A stretch of 43,913 bases of DNA from Wenzhouxiangellaceae bacterium (lineage in GTDB: Bacteria > Pseudomonadota > Gammaproteobacteria > Xanthomonadales > Wenzhouxiangellaceae), in assembly GCA_007695005.1 (NCBI GenBank), contig REEQ01000099.1, positions 1 to 43,913 of the forward strand, in the 5' to 3' direction. Positions 15,386-24,526 of this stretch are shown here, one piece after another. Below the pieces are notes generated by a model. It was not told the DNA's origin and did no database searches. It saw nothing but the letters and a program-made list of their open reading frames with translations. Position 1 is the stretch's first letter. Every line of letters begins with the position of its first letter. The translations under genes and the position numbers were made by a program.

Positions 15386-16759
15386 ATGGTCAAAGAGCCC
15401 TTTGGAGAGCGCTCATCGGACCCTGACGGTACCGAACCGACCGAGGGCTGGCGGCGCGAGGACAGCCGTTTGTTTGTCTTTCTTGACCGGAGCTTCGATC
15501 CTGCGACCGGCCAGGTCAGCCTGCGCTATCAACTCGACAGCCTCGTTCTGGAAGAGTGTTTCGAGCTGCCGCCCGTTGTCGTTTCTGCGCAGACTCGCTT
15601 CGCGGTCGAGGCGGCGCTCGACTTGCTGCACTGGGTGGCCGGCATCAGCTACTGGAAAGCGGCTTGTCCGACTCAAATCGAATTTGCCGGCACTGTTCCC
15701 AGCAAGGCGCAGGCGGATTGGCTGAGCCGTCTCTATCGCCATGGGCTGGCGGAGTTTGCTTTCCGCAATCAGCTCGATCCCGATCGCTTTGCTGATTTTC
15801 CGAATCGGACTGGAGAGCCCCCTGCTGCAGGCGCTGTCGGGCTCAGGCGACGCAGCCTGGTGCCCATGGGCGGTGGCAAGGACTCCCTGGTCGCCTGGTC
15901 CAGGCTGCAGGCGCTGGCTGACGATGCTCGGCCGGTACAGGTCGGCAGTGCAGCGCTGATAATGCGTCTGGGCCAGCGCTTGTCCGATCAACACCTGGTT
16001 ATTGGGCGCAGGCTTGATCCTATGCTCGGCCGCCTCAACGCCGCTGGTGCCTGGAATGGACATGTGCCGGTGACTGCAATCAATGCCGCGGTTCTGGTCC
16101 TGGCCGCTCTGGTGCTCGATTTTGACCGGGTGGTCTTTGCCAACGAACGCTCCGCCGACGAGGCGACCCTGTTTGATCAACAGGGCAGGGCGGTGAATCA
16201 CCAGTTCTCCAAGTCGCTGGTTTTCGAGCGCATGCTGGATGACTGGGTCAGTCGCTGGATCGCCAGCGATCTGAAGGTGTTATCGCTGTTGCGACGTGAC
16301 AGTGAGTTGGGCATTTGCCGGGAGTTTGCTGGTCTGGTCCAGTGGCACGGGCTGTTTTCCTCCTGTAACCGCAATTTTCATCTCGAGGGTTCGCGCACAG
16401 GACGCTGGTGTGGACGCTGTCCCAAGTGCCACTTCGTCTTCCTCGGTCTCGCTCCTTTCATGGCACCTGCTGGTCTGGAAGCCATCTTCGGGCGTGATCT
16501 GCTGGCCGAGGCTGATCTGGTCGATGACTTTGCTGCCTTGTTGGCGCTGGATGGCCGCAAACCCTTTGAGTGCGTGGGCGAAGCCGTCGAGGCGCGCGTG
16601 GCGCTTGCAGCGCTGAGCAGGCAAGCGGCCTGGGCCGATCACAGCGTGGTTCAGCAGCTGGCCCCTCGCCTGGCTGGCCTCGATCTACCATCCCTGGACG
16701 CCCTGTGCCAGCGAGCAGGCGATCACCTTCTGCCGCCGGAGTGGCTGGATGCGGCTTGA
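15386..16759 (+). CDS. murL: UDP-MurNAc-L-Ala-L-Glu epimerase
   Basis: MurL converts the terminal L-Glu of UDP-MurNAc-L-Ala-L-Glu to D-Glu in an ATP- and Mg-dependent reaction. It was first described in Xanthomonas, where it replaces glutamate racemase MurI. The 457-residue protein has a PP-loop-like nucleotide motif MGGGKDS (residues 161-167), an ANERSADE block (252-259), HGLFSSCNRNF (321-331) and a C-x2-C-x2-C cluster (C342, C345, C348) in WCGRCPKCHFVF. No racemase-type paired cysteines are present. The identification rests on these features and on the overlapping MurD2 gene downstream (11-nt overlap). The ATG at 15386 follows the perM stop by 13 nt; the longer frame upstream is a shadow of perM. 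Confidence 0.88.
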   Translation: MVKEPFGERSSDPDGTEPTEGWRREDSRLFVFLDRSFDPATGQVSLRYQLDSLVLEECFELPPVVVSAQTRFAVEAALDLLHWVAGISYWKAACPTQIEFAGTVPSKAQADWLSRLYRHGLAEFAFRNQLDPDRFADFPNRTGEPPAAGAVGLRRRSLVPMGGGKDSLVAWSRLQALADDARPVQVGSAALIMRLGQRLSDQHLVIGRRLDPMLGRLNAAGAWNGHVPVTAINAAVLVLAALVLDFDRVVFANERSADEATLFDQQGRAVNHQFSKSLVFERMLDDWVSRWIASDLKVLSLLRRDSELGICREFAGLVQWHGLFSSCNRNFHLEGSRTGRWCGRCPKCHFVFLGLAPFMAPAGLEAIFGRDLLAEADLVDDFAALLALDGRKPFECVGEAVEARVALAALSRQAAWADHSVVQQLAPRLAGLDLPSLDALCQRAGDHLLPPEWLDAA

Positions 16760-18080
16760 GACCCTGGCCGGCAAACGTCTGGCCGTGCTGGGATACGGGC
16801 GAGAGGGGCGCTGCGCGCTGGCAGTGCTGGCGCAGCGTCTGCCGGAAACCGCGATCAGCGTGCTGGTCGAACGGGGTGAGCGCCCGTCCGAGATGCCCGG
16901 ATGGACCGGGCCATTCGATCGGCGCTTGACAGATTTCGATGTGCTGATTCGCTCGCCGGGCATTCCCGTCGATCATCCCGCGCTGGCGGCGGCGCGTGCG
17001 GCGGGAGTTGCCGTGGTCAATCCAGCGTCGATCTGGCTGGCCGAGCGTCAGGATGTCAAGGTCATCGGCGTGACCGGCTCAAAGGGCAAGAGCACGACGG
17101 CATCGCTGCTGGCACATCTGCTGATGGCCTGCGAGCGCGAGGTGCTGCTGGCCGGCAATATCGGCGAGCCGCTGCTCGGTCACCTCGACACGACCGCGGA
17201 GTTTATCGTCCTCGAGCTGTCCAGCTACCAGCTTGCAGATATTGAAGGCGCGATTGCCCTGGGGCTGATTACCCGCCTGTTCGACGAGCATCTGGACTGG
17301 CACGGCAGTCGTGAGGCCTACTTTGCCAGCAAGCTGCGGATAGCGCGCTTGCTGGCCGGGCGACCGCTGCTGGTCAATGGTGCAGATACCGTGCTGATGG
17401 AGCAGACCTCGGGTATTGCCGGTCGGATCGTGGTCAACCAGCCGCCCGGGTTCTGGCGCAGGGAAGATGTCCTGTACCGGGATCAGCAGCCCTGGTTGAG
17501 GCTCGACGAACTGGGCCTGAGCGGTCGCCACAACCTCGATAACGCCGCCATGGCCTTGACGGCGGCGCAACTGCTGGGCGTCTCCGATGGCCCGCTTAGA
17601 GACGCGCTGGTCGGTTTTCAGCCGCTGCCGCATCGGCTCGAGCGACTGCCAGTTCAGGCGGGGAGAGCCTGGGTCAACGATTCAATCTCCACTTCCCCCC
17701 ATGCAACGCGAGCCGCCCTGGAGTCGCTGCGGGATGAGCGGGTCACGCTGATCGCTGGGGGGCTGGCGCGCCCCGCCGACTGGCAGGCAGTGATCGATTG
17801 GTGTCAGGCGCGGCCGTTGGCTGGTCTGGTGGTGTTGCCGGATAATGGGGCGCAGGTGGCTGCTGCGCTGATCGAGGGTGGGGCCGTGAGGCCCGGGCGC
17901 GTCGAGCAGGTAGCGGACATGAGCGAAGCGGTCAGTGCAGCGGTGCGGCTGAGCGCGACGGGGGGTGTGGTATTGCTGTCACCGGGGGCGCCCAGTTTCC
18001 CGCGCTTTCGCGATTTCGAAGAGCGTGGAGCCGCGTTTCGAACAGCTGTGGCTGCCTACAGCGATCGATCCACGGCATAG
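16749..18080 (+). CDS. murD2: MurD2-type UDP-MurNAc-L-Ala: L-glutamate ligase
   Basis: This 443-residue Mur ligase has the P-loop VTGSKGKSTTASLLAHLL (near residue 104), the SSYQLADIE block, the carbamylated-lysine segment ASKLRIARLL, the NxAAAL-type GRHNLDNAAMALTAAQLLG and a C-terminal domain ending in VVLLSPGAPSFPRFRDFEERG. Ordinary MurD adds D-Glu. Next to murL the expected activity is L-Glu addition (MurD2), MurL then inverting the residue. The motif that in E. coli MurD is NDSKAT here reads NDSIST, losing the Lys. The ATG lies inside the end of murL (11-nt overlap). The 3' end overlaps ispB by 25 bp on the opposite strand. Confidence 0.85.
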   Translation: MRLETLAGKRLAVLGYGREGRCALAVLAQRLPETAISVLVERGERPSEMPGWTGPFDRRLTDFDVLIRSPGIPVDHPALAAARAAGVAVVNPASIWLAERQDVKVIGVTGSKGKSTTASLLAHLLMACEREVLLAGNIGEPLLGHLDTTAEFIVLELSSYQLADIEGAIALGLITRLFDEHLDWHGSREAYFASKLRIARLLAGRPLLVNGADTVLMEQTSGIAGRIVVNQPPGFWRREDVLYRDQQPWLRLDELGLSGRHNLDNAAMALTAAQLLGVSDGPLRDALVGFQPLPHRLERLPVQAGRAWVNDSISTSPHATRAALESLRDERVTLIAGGLARPADWQAVIDWCQARPLAGLVVLPDNGAQVAAALIEGGAVRPGRVEQVADMSEAVSAAVRLSATGGVVLLSPGAPSFPRFRDFEERGAAFRTAVAAYSDRSTA

Positions 18081-19054
18081 GCAGCCAGCAGGCTCAGGGC
18101 CTCACGTTCGGGTGAGATCGGCAGTTCGTCGAGGCAGGCTTGCGCCTGCTTGGCGAGCTGGCGAGCGCGCGCCAGAGCATCATCAAGTGCACCGGTGTCA
18201 TTCATGATCGCGCAAACCATGGCCAGGTCCCGACTGCCTCCGGTGCCGATCATATCGCGCAAGCTCTGGCGGACCGGCTCGTCGGCCCGCTCCATGGCCA
18301 GAATCAGCGGCAGCGTGACCTTGCCCTCGGCCAGATCGTCGCCCAGGCTCTTGCCGAGTGCATCGCCGTCGGCGCGATAGTCGAGCACATCGTCGGCAAT
18401 CTGGAAGGCCTGGCCCAGCAGCAGGCCGAAGTGCTCGAGGGCAGCGCAAAGCTCCTGCCGGGCACCGGCCATGACGCCGCCGAGGCGCGCGCTGGCGGCG
18501 AAAAGACAGGCCGTCTTGTCCGAAATCACCCTGAAGTAATCGCGCTCCGACAGGTCAGCGTTGCCCATCTGCATCAGCTGCAACACTTCGCCTTCGGCAA
18601 TGGTGTTGGTGGTGTTAGCCAGAATGGACATCACTTCCATTCGATTTATTTCGACCATCAGCTGAAAGCTGCGCGAGTACAGGAAGTCGCCAACCAGCAC
18701 GGAGGCAGCGTTTCCCCATACCCGGTGGGCGGTATCCTTGCCGCGGCGTTGACCGGACTCGTCAACAACATCGTCGTGGAGCAGGGTCGCTGTATGAATG
18801 AACTCGATGATCGCGGCGACCTGCAGATGATCGCGGCCGGGATAGCCGGCCGCGCGTGCTGCCAGCAGGTGGACCAGTGGACGCATGCGCTTGCCGCCGC
18901 CACCGATGATGTAGTGACTGATCTGGTTGACCAGCACGATCTCGGAGCTCAAACGCTTGCGGATCAGATCATCGACCGCGCGCCGGTCGGCGGCAGTCAG
19001 CTCGAGGACATCGGCCAGGCTGGCTGGCAGGGCCGGAAGGGGGACTTGGCTCAT
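18056..19054 (-). CDS. ispB: Octaprenyl (polyprenyl) diphosphate synthase
   Basis: This 332-residue trans-prenyltransferase elongates farnesyl diphosphate with isopentenyl diphosphate to make the side chain of ubiquinone or menaquinone. Both aspartate-rich motifs are present: DDVVD in TLLHDDVVDESGQRRG (first, about residue 94) and DDVLD in QIADDVLDYRADG (second, about residue 221). GGGGKRMRP near residue 54 binds substrate. ATG 19054 is chosen; a TTG three codons upstream lies in the promoter. Product chain length cannot be read from the sequence. Confidence 0.92.
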   Translation of the reverse strand: MSQVPLPALPASLADVLELTAADRRAVDDLIRKRLSSEIVLVNQISHYIIGGGGKRMRPLVHLLAARAAGYPGRDHLQVAAIIEFIHTATLLHDDVVDESGQRRGKDTAHRVWGNAASVLVGDFLYSRSFQLMVEINRMEVMSILANTTNTIAEGEVLQLMQMGNADLSERDYFRVISDKTACLFAASARLGGVMAGARQELCAALEHFGLLLGQAFQIADDVLDYRADGDALGKSLGDDLAEGKVTLPLILAMERADEPVRQSLRDMIGTGGSRDLAMVCAIMNDTGALDDALARARQLAKQAQACLDELPISPEREALSLLAAYAVDRSL

Positions 19055-19062
19055 GGCCGACA

Positions 19063-19068
19063 ATTATA
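19063..19068 (-). promoter_or_regulatory. ispB -10 element with predicted near-leaderless transcript
   Basis: On the minus strand a perfect TATAAT (19068-19063) is 8 nt from the ATG at 19054, the same spacing as at perM. No clear -35 was found. There is no room for a Shine-Dalgarno in the transcript. Confidence 0.5.
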
Positions 19069-19128
19069 CGAGTCGTTTTCCTGCCCGTTTCGACGACTTT
19101 TTCGCAAGCAGCCAAAGGCTGGCCCTGT

Positions 19129-19136
19129 GCTAGACT
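19129..19136 (+). promoter_or_regulatory. Extended -10 promoter for ssb
   Basis: TG-C-TAGACT (TG at 19128-19129, hexamer 19131-19136) is an extended -10 without a recognisable -35, about 40 nt before the ssb ATG. GGAGAGG at about 19161-19167 is the ribosome binding site. No LexA box was recognised. Confidence 0.45.
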
Positions 19137-19175
19137 GCTGCGCATTCCAAAGACAACTATCGGAGAGGCCCCGCC

Positions 19176-19628
19176 ATGGCCCGAGGCATCAACAAAGTCA
19201 TTCTGATCGGTAATCTTGGAGCCGATCCGGATACGCGTCACACCGCCGGTGGCAATGCTGTCACCAATCTGTCCATCGCCACCTCGGAAAGCTGGCGAGA
19301 TCGCCAGAGCGGCGATATGCAGGAAAAGACGGAGTGGCACCGGGTCGTCCTGTTCAGCAAGCTCGCCGAGATTGCCGGCGAATACCTGCGCAAGGGTTCC
19401 AAAGTTTACATCGAGGGGCGCCTGCAGACGCGCAAATGGCAGGACCGGGACGGCAATGATCGCTGGACGACCGAGATTGTCGCCAACGAAATGCAGATGC
19501 TTGACAGCCGCGGCGGCTCCGAGCCGCTGGAGGACCGGGGCGGGGATTACGACCGCGGCGGCTACGACCGTGGCCCGGGTAATGGCGCTCCGTCCAGCGG
19601 TGGTCTGGAAGACGACATCCCGTTCTGA
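19176..19628 (+). CDS. ssb: Single-stranded DNA-binding protein
   Basis: SSB coats single-stranded DNA as a tetramer during replication, recombination and repair. The 150-residue protein has an N-terminal OB fold (residues about 3-108, with [17 protein letters not shown] and [30 protein letters not shown]), a Gly/Asp/Arg-rich linker (about 112-140), and the conserved acidic tip DDIPF that recruits partner proteins. It starts its own transcription unit, divergent from ispB. Confidence 0.97.
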   Translation: MARGINKVILIGNLGADPDTRHTAGGNAVTNLSIATSESWRDRQSGDMQEKTEWHRVVLFSKLAEIAGEYLRKGSKVYIEGRLQTRKWQDRDGNDRWTTEIVANEMQMLDSRGGSEPLEDRGGDYDRGGYDRGPGNGAPSSGGLEDDIPF

Positions 19629-19641
19629 GGGCAGTGCCCGA

Positions 19642-19674
19642 GCTGGCCGGGTGCAGCTTGCCTGCCCGGCCGGC
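19642..19674 (+). terminator. GC hairpin after ssb
   Basis: GCTGGCCGGG (19642-19651) pairs with CCCGGCCGGC (19665-19674), 10 bp with one G-T wobble and a 13-nt loop, 13 nt after the ssb stop. It lacks a U-tract, like the other hairpins of this window. Confidence 0.5.
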
Positions 19675-19711
19675 CTAGACCATCCCGCTCACCTCGAGAT
19701 TACTCGCAGCC

Positions 19712-20767
19712 ATGACCACCTTGCTTGTTACCGGCGGCGCCGGTTTCATCGGCAGCAACTTCATTCGCCAGATTGTCAGCGATACCGACTGGCGAGTGAT
19801 CAACCTGGATCTGCTGACCTATGCTGGTAACCGCGAGTCGGTGGACGATCTCGACCCGCAGCGGCACCTGCTGGTCCACGGCGACATCGCCGACCAGAAT
19901 CTGGTGCCGAAGTTGCTGGCCGAGCACCGCCCAGACGCCATTGTCCACTTCGCAGCCGAAAGTCATGTCGACCGATCCATCGACGACCCCGGCGCTTTCA
20001 TTCGCACCAACGTCAACGGCACTCACAATCTGTTGGCGGCGGCGCTGGACTACTGGAGAGCTGCCGGAGAGCACGATGGTTTCCGCTTTCTGCATGTGTC
20101 CACGGACGAAGTCTATGGCACCCTGGCGGCCGATGAGCCGCCCTTTAACGAGCGCCATCGCTACGCGCCGAACTCTCCGTACGCCGCGTCGAAGGCCGCC
20201 TCCGACCATCTGGTGCGCGCCTGGCACCGCACCTACGGCCTGCCGACCCTGATTACCAACTGCTCGAACAACTACGGCCCCTACCAGTTTCCCGAAAAGC
20301 TCATTCCTCTGATCCTGATCAATGCCTTGGCCGGCGAGCGCTTGCCGGTTTACGGCGATGGCCAGCAGCGTCGAGACTGGCTGTTTGTTGGTGACCATTG
20401 TCGAGCCATTCGCGCTGCTCTCGAGCGTGGCCGTCCAGGCCGGGTCTACAACGTCGGCGGCGATGCGGAAATGTGCAACCTTGACGTGGTTCGTCTGCTC
20501 TGCGATCTGCTGGATGCGCGTGAGCCGGTCGATCGACCGCGCCAGTCACTGATCGAGTTTGTCGAGGACAGGCCCGGTCATGACCGGCGCTACGCCATTG
20601 ACGCCCGCCGCATTCGCGACGAGCTCGGCTGGCAGCCGGAGGTCGACTTTGCCGGCGGTCTGGCGGCCACGGTCGACTGGTATCTGGCCAATCGCGATTG
20701 GTGGCAGCGCATCCGTGATGGTCGCTATCGTTCCGAACGGCTGGGCATATCCCGGCTGCGACGCTGA
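19712..20767 (+). CDS. rmlB: dTDP-glucose 4,6-dehydratase
   Basis: RmlB makes dTDP-4-keto-6-deoxyglucose, the second step of dTDP-L-rhamnose synthesis. The 351-residue extended SDR protein has the NAD-binding VTGGAGFIGSNFIR (residues 6-19), THNLLAAALDYW, STDEVYG with the catalytic Asp-Glu pair, and YAASKAASDHLVRAW with the catalytic Tyr-x3-Lys. NCSNNYGPYQFPEKLIPLIL is diagnostic for the family. First gene of rmlBACD-manC, 83 bp after ssb. The order B-A-C-D matches O-antigen clusters. Confidence 0.96.
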   Translation: MTTLLVTGGAGFIGSNFIRQIVSDTDWRVINLDLLTYAGNRESVDDLDPQRHLLVHGDIADQNLVPKLLAEHRPDAIVHFAAESHVDRSIDDPGAFIRTNVNGTHNLLAAALDYWRAAGEHDGFRFLHVSTDEVYGTLAADEPPFNERHRYAPNSPYAASKAASDHLVRAWHRTYGLPTLITNCSNNYGPYQFPEKLIPLILINALAGERLPVYGDGQQRRDWLFVGDHCRAIRAALERGRPGRVYNVGGDAEMCNLDVVRLLCDLLDAREPVDRPRQSLIEFVEDRPGHDRRYAIDARRIRDELGWQPEVDFAGGLAATVDWYLANRDWWQRIRDGRYRSERLGISRLRR

Positions 20768-20788
20768 GCTGGACTGCATTTATCGAGC

Positions 20789-21685
20789 ATGGAAACCCAG
20801 GTGAACAGAAGAGGCATCATCCTGGCCGGCGGTGCCGGCACCCGGCTTTATCCCCTGACCCGCGTGATCAGCAAGCAGCTGTTGCCGGTCTATGACAAGC
20901 CCATGATCTACTACCCGCTCAGTACCGTGATGCAAGCGGGTATCCGCGAGATCCTGCTGATCACGACACCACACGAGCAGGTGCTCTTCCGTCGCCTGCT
21001 CGATGACGGCAGCCAGTGGGGGATAGACCTTCAATATGCAGAGCAGCCCGAGCCGCGCGGACTTGCCGATGCGTTCATCATCGGGCGAGAATTTATTGGC
21101 GACAGGCCTTCCTGCCTGATCCTCGGCGACAATATCTTCCACGGCGGTGGCCTGCGTGATCTGCTGGCCCGCGCTGCCAGCCGGGGGGAGGGTGCCACGG
21201 TATTCGGCTACTGGGTCAGCGACCCGGAGCGTTACGGCGTGGTTGAAATGGACGCCGCCGGTCAGGTGCTGTCGCTGGAAGAAAAACCGGTCAGCCCACG
21301 TTCGAACTATGCGGTTACCGGCCTGTATTTCTATGACCAGCGAGCCTGCGACTTTGCCGCCAGCCTGGCCCCTTCGGCGCGCGGTGAGTTGGAGATCACC
21401 GATCTGAACCGCTGTTACCTGGACGCCGGCGACCTGACCGTGGAAACCATGGGCAGGGGCTATGCCTGGCTTGATACCGGCACCCACGCTTCGCTGCAGC
21501 AGGCAGCAAGCTACATTGAAACGCTGGAAGCACGCCAGGGCCTGCGCGTGGCCTGTCCCGAGGAAATCGCTTTTCGACAGGGATGGATTGATCGCGAGCA
21601 GCTGCTGCGCCTGGCTGAGCCGCTGGTATCCAGTGGCTATGGTGACTATCTGCGTATGGTGGCCAGCAGCAAGTTCGGGCCATGA
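20789..21685 (+). CDS. rmlA: Glucose-1-phosphate thymidylyltransferase
   Basis: RmlA joins glucose-1-phosphate and dTTP to dTDP-glucose, the entry step of rhamnose synthesis. The 298-residue protein starts with [20 protein letters not shown] (nucleotide-binding signature) and [16 protein letters not shown], and contains [31 protein letters not shown] and [17 protein letters not shown] at 20801 is an alternative start giving the usual short N-terminus; ATG 20789 is retained. The stop overlaps the rmlC start by ATGA. Confidence 0.96.
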   Translation: METQVNRRGIILAGGAGTRLYPLTRVISKQLLPVYDKPMIYYPLSTVMQAGIREILLITTPHEQVLFRRLLDDGSQWGIDLQYAEQPEPRGLADAFIIGREFIGDRPSCLILGDNIFHGGGLRDLLARAASRGEGATVFGYWVSDPERYGVVEMDAAGQVLSLEEKPVSPRSNYAVTGLYFYDQRACDFAASLAPSARGELEITDLNRCYLDAGDLTVETMGRGYAWLDTGTHASLQQAASYIETLEARQGLRVACPEEIAFRQGWIDREQLLRLAEPLVSSGYGDYLRMVASSKFGP

Positions 21686-22230
21686 AGGTCACGGCTACCG
21701 AACTGCCCGAGGTAAAGCTGATCGAGCCGCGCGTGTTCGGCGACGAGCGCGGCTGGTTCCTTGAAACCTGGCGCATGGAGCGTTACCGGGAGCACGGCAT
21801 CGGTCCTGAATTCGTCCAGGCCAATGCGTCGAGCTCGCGACGGGGTGTGCTGCGCGGGTTGCACTACCAGTGGCCGCAGCCGCAGGGCAAGCTGGTCTGG
21901 GTGTCCAGTGGTCGCGTGCTGGATGTGGCGGTGGACATTCGCCCGTCCTCGCCGCGCTATGGCCGCTGGGTTGCGTTCGAGCTGGATGATCAGCAGCATC
22001 GTCAGCTCTGGATTCCGCCAGGCTTCGCGCACGGCTTCCAGGTTCTGAGTGAGTCTGCTTGCTTCAACTACCTGTGCACCGAGCCTTATCGGGCCGAGTT
22101 CGATGCTGCGATCGCCTGGAATGATCCGGAAATCGCGGTCAGCTGGCCCCTGGCCGAGCCGGATCTCTCGCCCAAGGACGCCGCGGCGCCCTATCTGGCC
22201 GCGATCGAGCGCGATCGCCTGCCACGATGA
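21682..22230 (+). CDS. rmlC: dTDP-4-dehydrorhamnose 3,5-epimerase
   Basis: RmlC epimerises C3 and C5 of dTDP-4-keto-6-deoxyglucose. The 182-residue cupin protein has the family motifs [39 protein letters not shown] with the catalytic His in GLHYQ, and [23 protein letters not shown]. It is coupled to rmlA and rmlD by ATGA overlaps. Confidence 0.96.
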   Translation: MKVTATELPEVKLIEPRVFGDERGWFLETWRMERYREHGIGPEFVQANASSSRRGVLRGLHYQWPQPQGKLVWVSSGRVLDVAVDIRPSSPRYGRWVAFELDDQQHRQLWIPPGFAHGFQVLSESACFNYLCTEPYRAEFDAAIAWNDPEIAVSWPLAEPDLSPKDAAAPYLAAIERDRLPR

Positions 22231-23117
22231 AAGTCCTTTTGACTGGTGCCGGCGGGCAGCTGGGCCGACACCTGCGAGCCGCGGCACCTGCCGGTCTGCA
22301 GCTGGTGACCAGCGCACGCCACGCCGGTGATCATCCCTGTGACCTGACTGACCCGGCGGCACTGTCTGCCATGCTCGATGCTGTTGGTCCGGATCTGATC
22401 ATCAATGCCGCCGCGTGGACTGCTGTCGATGCCGCCGAGGATCATCCCGATGACGCTGCGGTAATGAACCGCGATCTGCCGGCCGTGCTGGCGGGGTGGT
22501 GTAGCCATCATGATGCCGTGTTGCTAACCTATTCCACGGACTATGTGTTCGGTGGTGCCGGACAGCGACCCTGGCGGGAAGAAGACCTCACCGCGCCGAA
22601 CAGCGTCTATGGTCAGACCAAGTTGGCCGGGGAACAGGCGGTGATCGAATCTGGCGCGCGCGCCTTCATCGTCCGGACCGCGTGGGTGTACAGTGCATTA
22701 CCGGGCAACTTTGTCTCGGCGATACTCGCCAGGGCCGAACACGGCGAAGACCTGCGGGTGGTTGCAGACCAGGTGGGCTCACCGACCTGGGCCGGCGAGT
22801 TGGCTCGGGCGAGCTGGGTTCTGGCTGCGGTTGAGCGCCCGCGAGGGCCTGAGTGTCTGCATGTGGCTGGCCGTGGCGCGATGAGCTGGCACGAATTTGC
22901 CTGCGCCGCGGTCCAAGGCGCTGCGGCGTCCGGCTTGATCAAGGCACCGGTTGCGGTGGCGCCGATCAGCTCTGCTGACTGGCCTCAGCGTGCCCAGCGT
23001 CCGGCCTGGTCGGTACTGGATTGCAGTCGCTACCAACAACGCACTGGAGATGAACTGATGGATATCGAAACCGCGCTGGACCGATGCCTGGCGCAGTGGA
23101 CGCAGCCGCCATGCTGA
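22227..23117 (+). CDS. rmlD: dTDP-4-dehydrorhamnose reductase
   Basis: RmlD reduces dTDP-4-keto-L-rhamnose to dTDP-L-rhamnose with NAD(P)H. The 296-residue SDR protein has LLTGAGGQLGRHLRAAAP at the N-terminus, NAAAWTAVDAAEDHPD, STDYVFGGAGQRPWREEDL and the catalytic YGQTKLAGEQAV. The final residues extend under the start of manC (7-nt overlap ATGCTGA). Confidence 0.95.
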   Translation: MKVLLTGAGGQLGRHLRAAAPAGLQLVTSARHAGDHPCDLTDPAALSAMLDAVGPDLIINAAAWTAVDAAEDHPDDAAVMNRDLPAVLAGWCSHHDAVLLTYSTDYVFGGAGQRPWREEDLTAPNSVYGQTKLAGEQAVIESGARAFIVRTAWVYSALPGNFVSAILARAEHGEDLRVVADQVGSPTWAGELARASWVLAAVERPRGPECLHVAGRGAMSWHEFACAAVQGAAASGLIKAPVAVAPISSADWPQRAQRPAWSVLDCSRYQQRTGDELMDIETALDRCLAQWTQPPC

Positions 23118-24526
23118 TTCCGGTGATTCTCTCCGGGGGCGCTGGCACCCGGCTCTGGCCGGTGTCGCGCCGTGCTCACCCCAAACCGTTCATGCGGCTT
23201 GCTGATGGGCAGACGCTGGCGGAAACGACCATGAAGCGAGCGTTGCGCGTAGCGAGCAGTCCGTACACCCTGACTGTCACTGCTCGTGATTACTACTTCC
23301 TGACGCGCGACATTTACCAGGGCTGTGCCGCTGACAGTCAGCATCATTTCATTCTTGAGCCGGAAGGGCGCAACACGGCACCGGCCATTGCTGCTGCTGC
23401 GCTTTGGGTGGCGCATCATCACGGTGATGATGCACAGATGCTGGTGTTGCCGGCAGATCACCTGGTTCGTGATCTGGTCGCCTTCGAGCATGCCGTCGCT
23501 GCAGCGTCGGCATTGGCCGCTGACGGTTGGCTGACCTGCCTGGGCGTTCAGCCGACCCATGCCGAGACTGGTTTCGGTTACATCCGGGCCGGCGATGCAA
23601 TGGGTCCGGCTGCCCGGGTGATCGATGCCTTCGTGGAAAAGCCCGATCAGGAAACCGCACGGCGCTACTACGAGTCTGGGCATTACCTCTGGAATGGCGG
23701 CATGTTCTGCTTTACGGCGGGCGCGATCCTCGCGGCCATGGATGAGTTCGCGCCGGACATTGCCGCCGCTGTGCGCCGCTGCTGGACGGCCAGTTCGCCC
23801 GATTCTGAACCCATGGAGCTGGACCCGGCATCCTTTGCCCGCGTCCGGGCTGACTCAATCGATTTTGCCGTTATGGAAAAGGCCAGGCGACGGGCGGTGG
23901 TGCCCGTTTCCTGTGGCTGGAGTGATATCGGCTCATGGCAGGCAATCAGCGATCTCTACGAGTCTGACGCGCTGGGCAACCGGGTCCAGGGGGCAGGGGT
24001 GCTGGTTGATTCGCGCAACACGTTTATCCAGGGTGAGCACCGGCTGATTGCGGCCGTGGGTTTAGACAATATGGTGATCGTCGATACTGGTGATGCGGTG
24101 CTGGTGGCCAGCCGCGATCGGGCCCAGGAGGTCAAGGCGGTGGTCGACGAGCTGACTCGCAAGGAGCACGAGTCGGCCATTTACCATCGCACCGTCCATC
24201 GCCCCTGGGGCAGCTATACGGTGCTGGAGGATGCAGACGACTGCAAGGTCAAGCGGCTGGTCGTCAAGCCTGGCGGTGTTCTGTCCCTGCAGCGTCACCG
24301 TCATCGCAGCGAACACTGGACCGTGGTCTCCGGCAAGGCAACGGTCAGAGTCGATGACCAGACCGTTGAGCTGGGCCCGAACCAAACCGTGCAGATCGCC
24401 GCCGGCAGCCTGCACCGACTCGAAAACCGGGGTGAGGAAGATGTACACATCATCGAAGTTCAGACCGGCAGCTATTTCGGCGAAGACGACATCGAGCGAC
24501 TCGAGGATGTTTACGGGCGCGCGTGA
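23111..24526 (+). CDS. manC: Bifunctional mannose-1-phosphate guanylyltransferase / mannose-6-phosphate isomerase
   Basis: This 471-residue type II enzyme has an N-terminal guanylyltransferase domain (VILSGGAGTRLWPVSRRAHPKPF, residues 5-27; FVEKPD and WNGGMFCF blocks) and a C-terminal cupin isomerase domain (from about residue 355; RPWGSYTVLE, LSLQRHRHRSEHWTVVSGKA and PNQTVQIAAGSLHRLEN). It provides GDP-mannose from fructose-6-phosphate together with a phosphomannomutase, which is not in the window. ATG 23111 begins the conserved domain; an earlier frame start at 23084 is inside rmlD. XanB or AlgA are equivalent names. Confidence 0.94.
   Translation: MLIPVILSGGAGTRLWPVSRRAHPKPFMRLADGQTLAETTMKRALRVASSPYTLTVTARDYYFLTRDIYQGCAADSQHHFILEPEGRNTAPAIAAAALWVAHHHGDDAQMLVLPADHLVRDLVAFEHAVAAASALAADGWLTCLGVQPTHAETGFGYIRAGDAMGPAARVIDAFVEKPDQETARRYYESGHYLWNGGMFCFTAGAILAAMDEFAPDIAAAVRRCWTASSPDSEPMELDPASFARVRADSIDFAVMEKARRRAVVPVSCGWSDIGSWQAISDLYESDALGNRVQGAGVLVDSRNTFIQGEHRLIAAVGLDNMVIVDTGDAVLVASRDRAQEVKAVVDELTRKEHESAIYHRTVHRPWGSYTVLEDADDCKVKRLVVKPGGVLSLQRHRHRSEHWTVVSGKATVRVDDQTVELGPNQTVQIAAGSLHRLENRGEEDVHIIEVQTGSYFGEDDIERLEDVYGRA

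Noticed and set aside
14170-15393. 407-codon minus-strand frame antisense to perM
   Set aside because: His/Gln-rich low-complexity translation, the usual shadow of a hydrophobic membrane protein.
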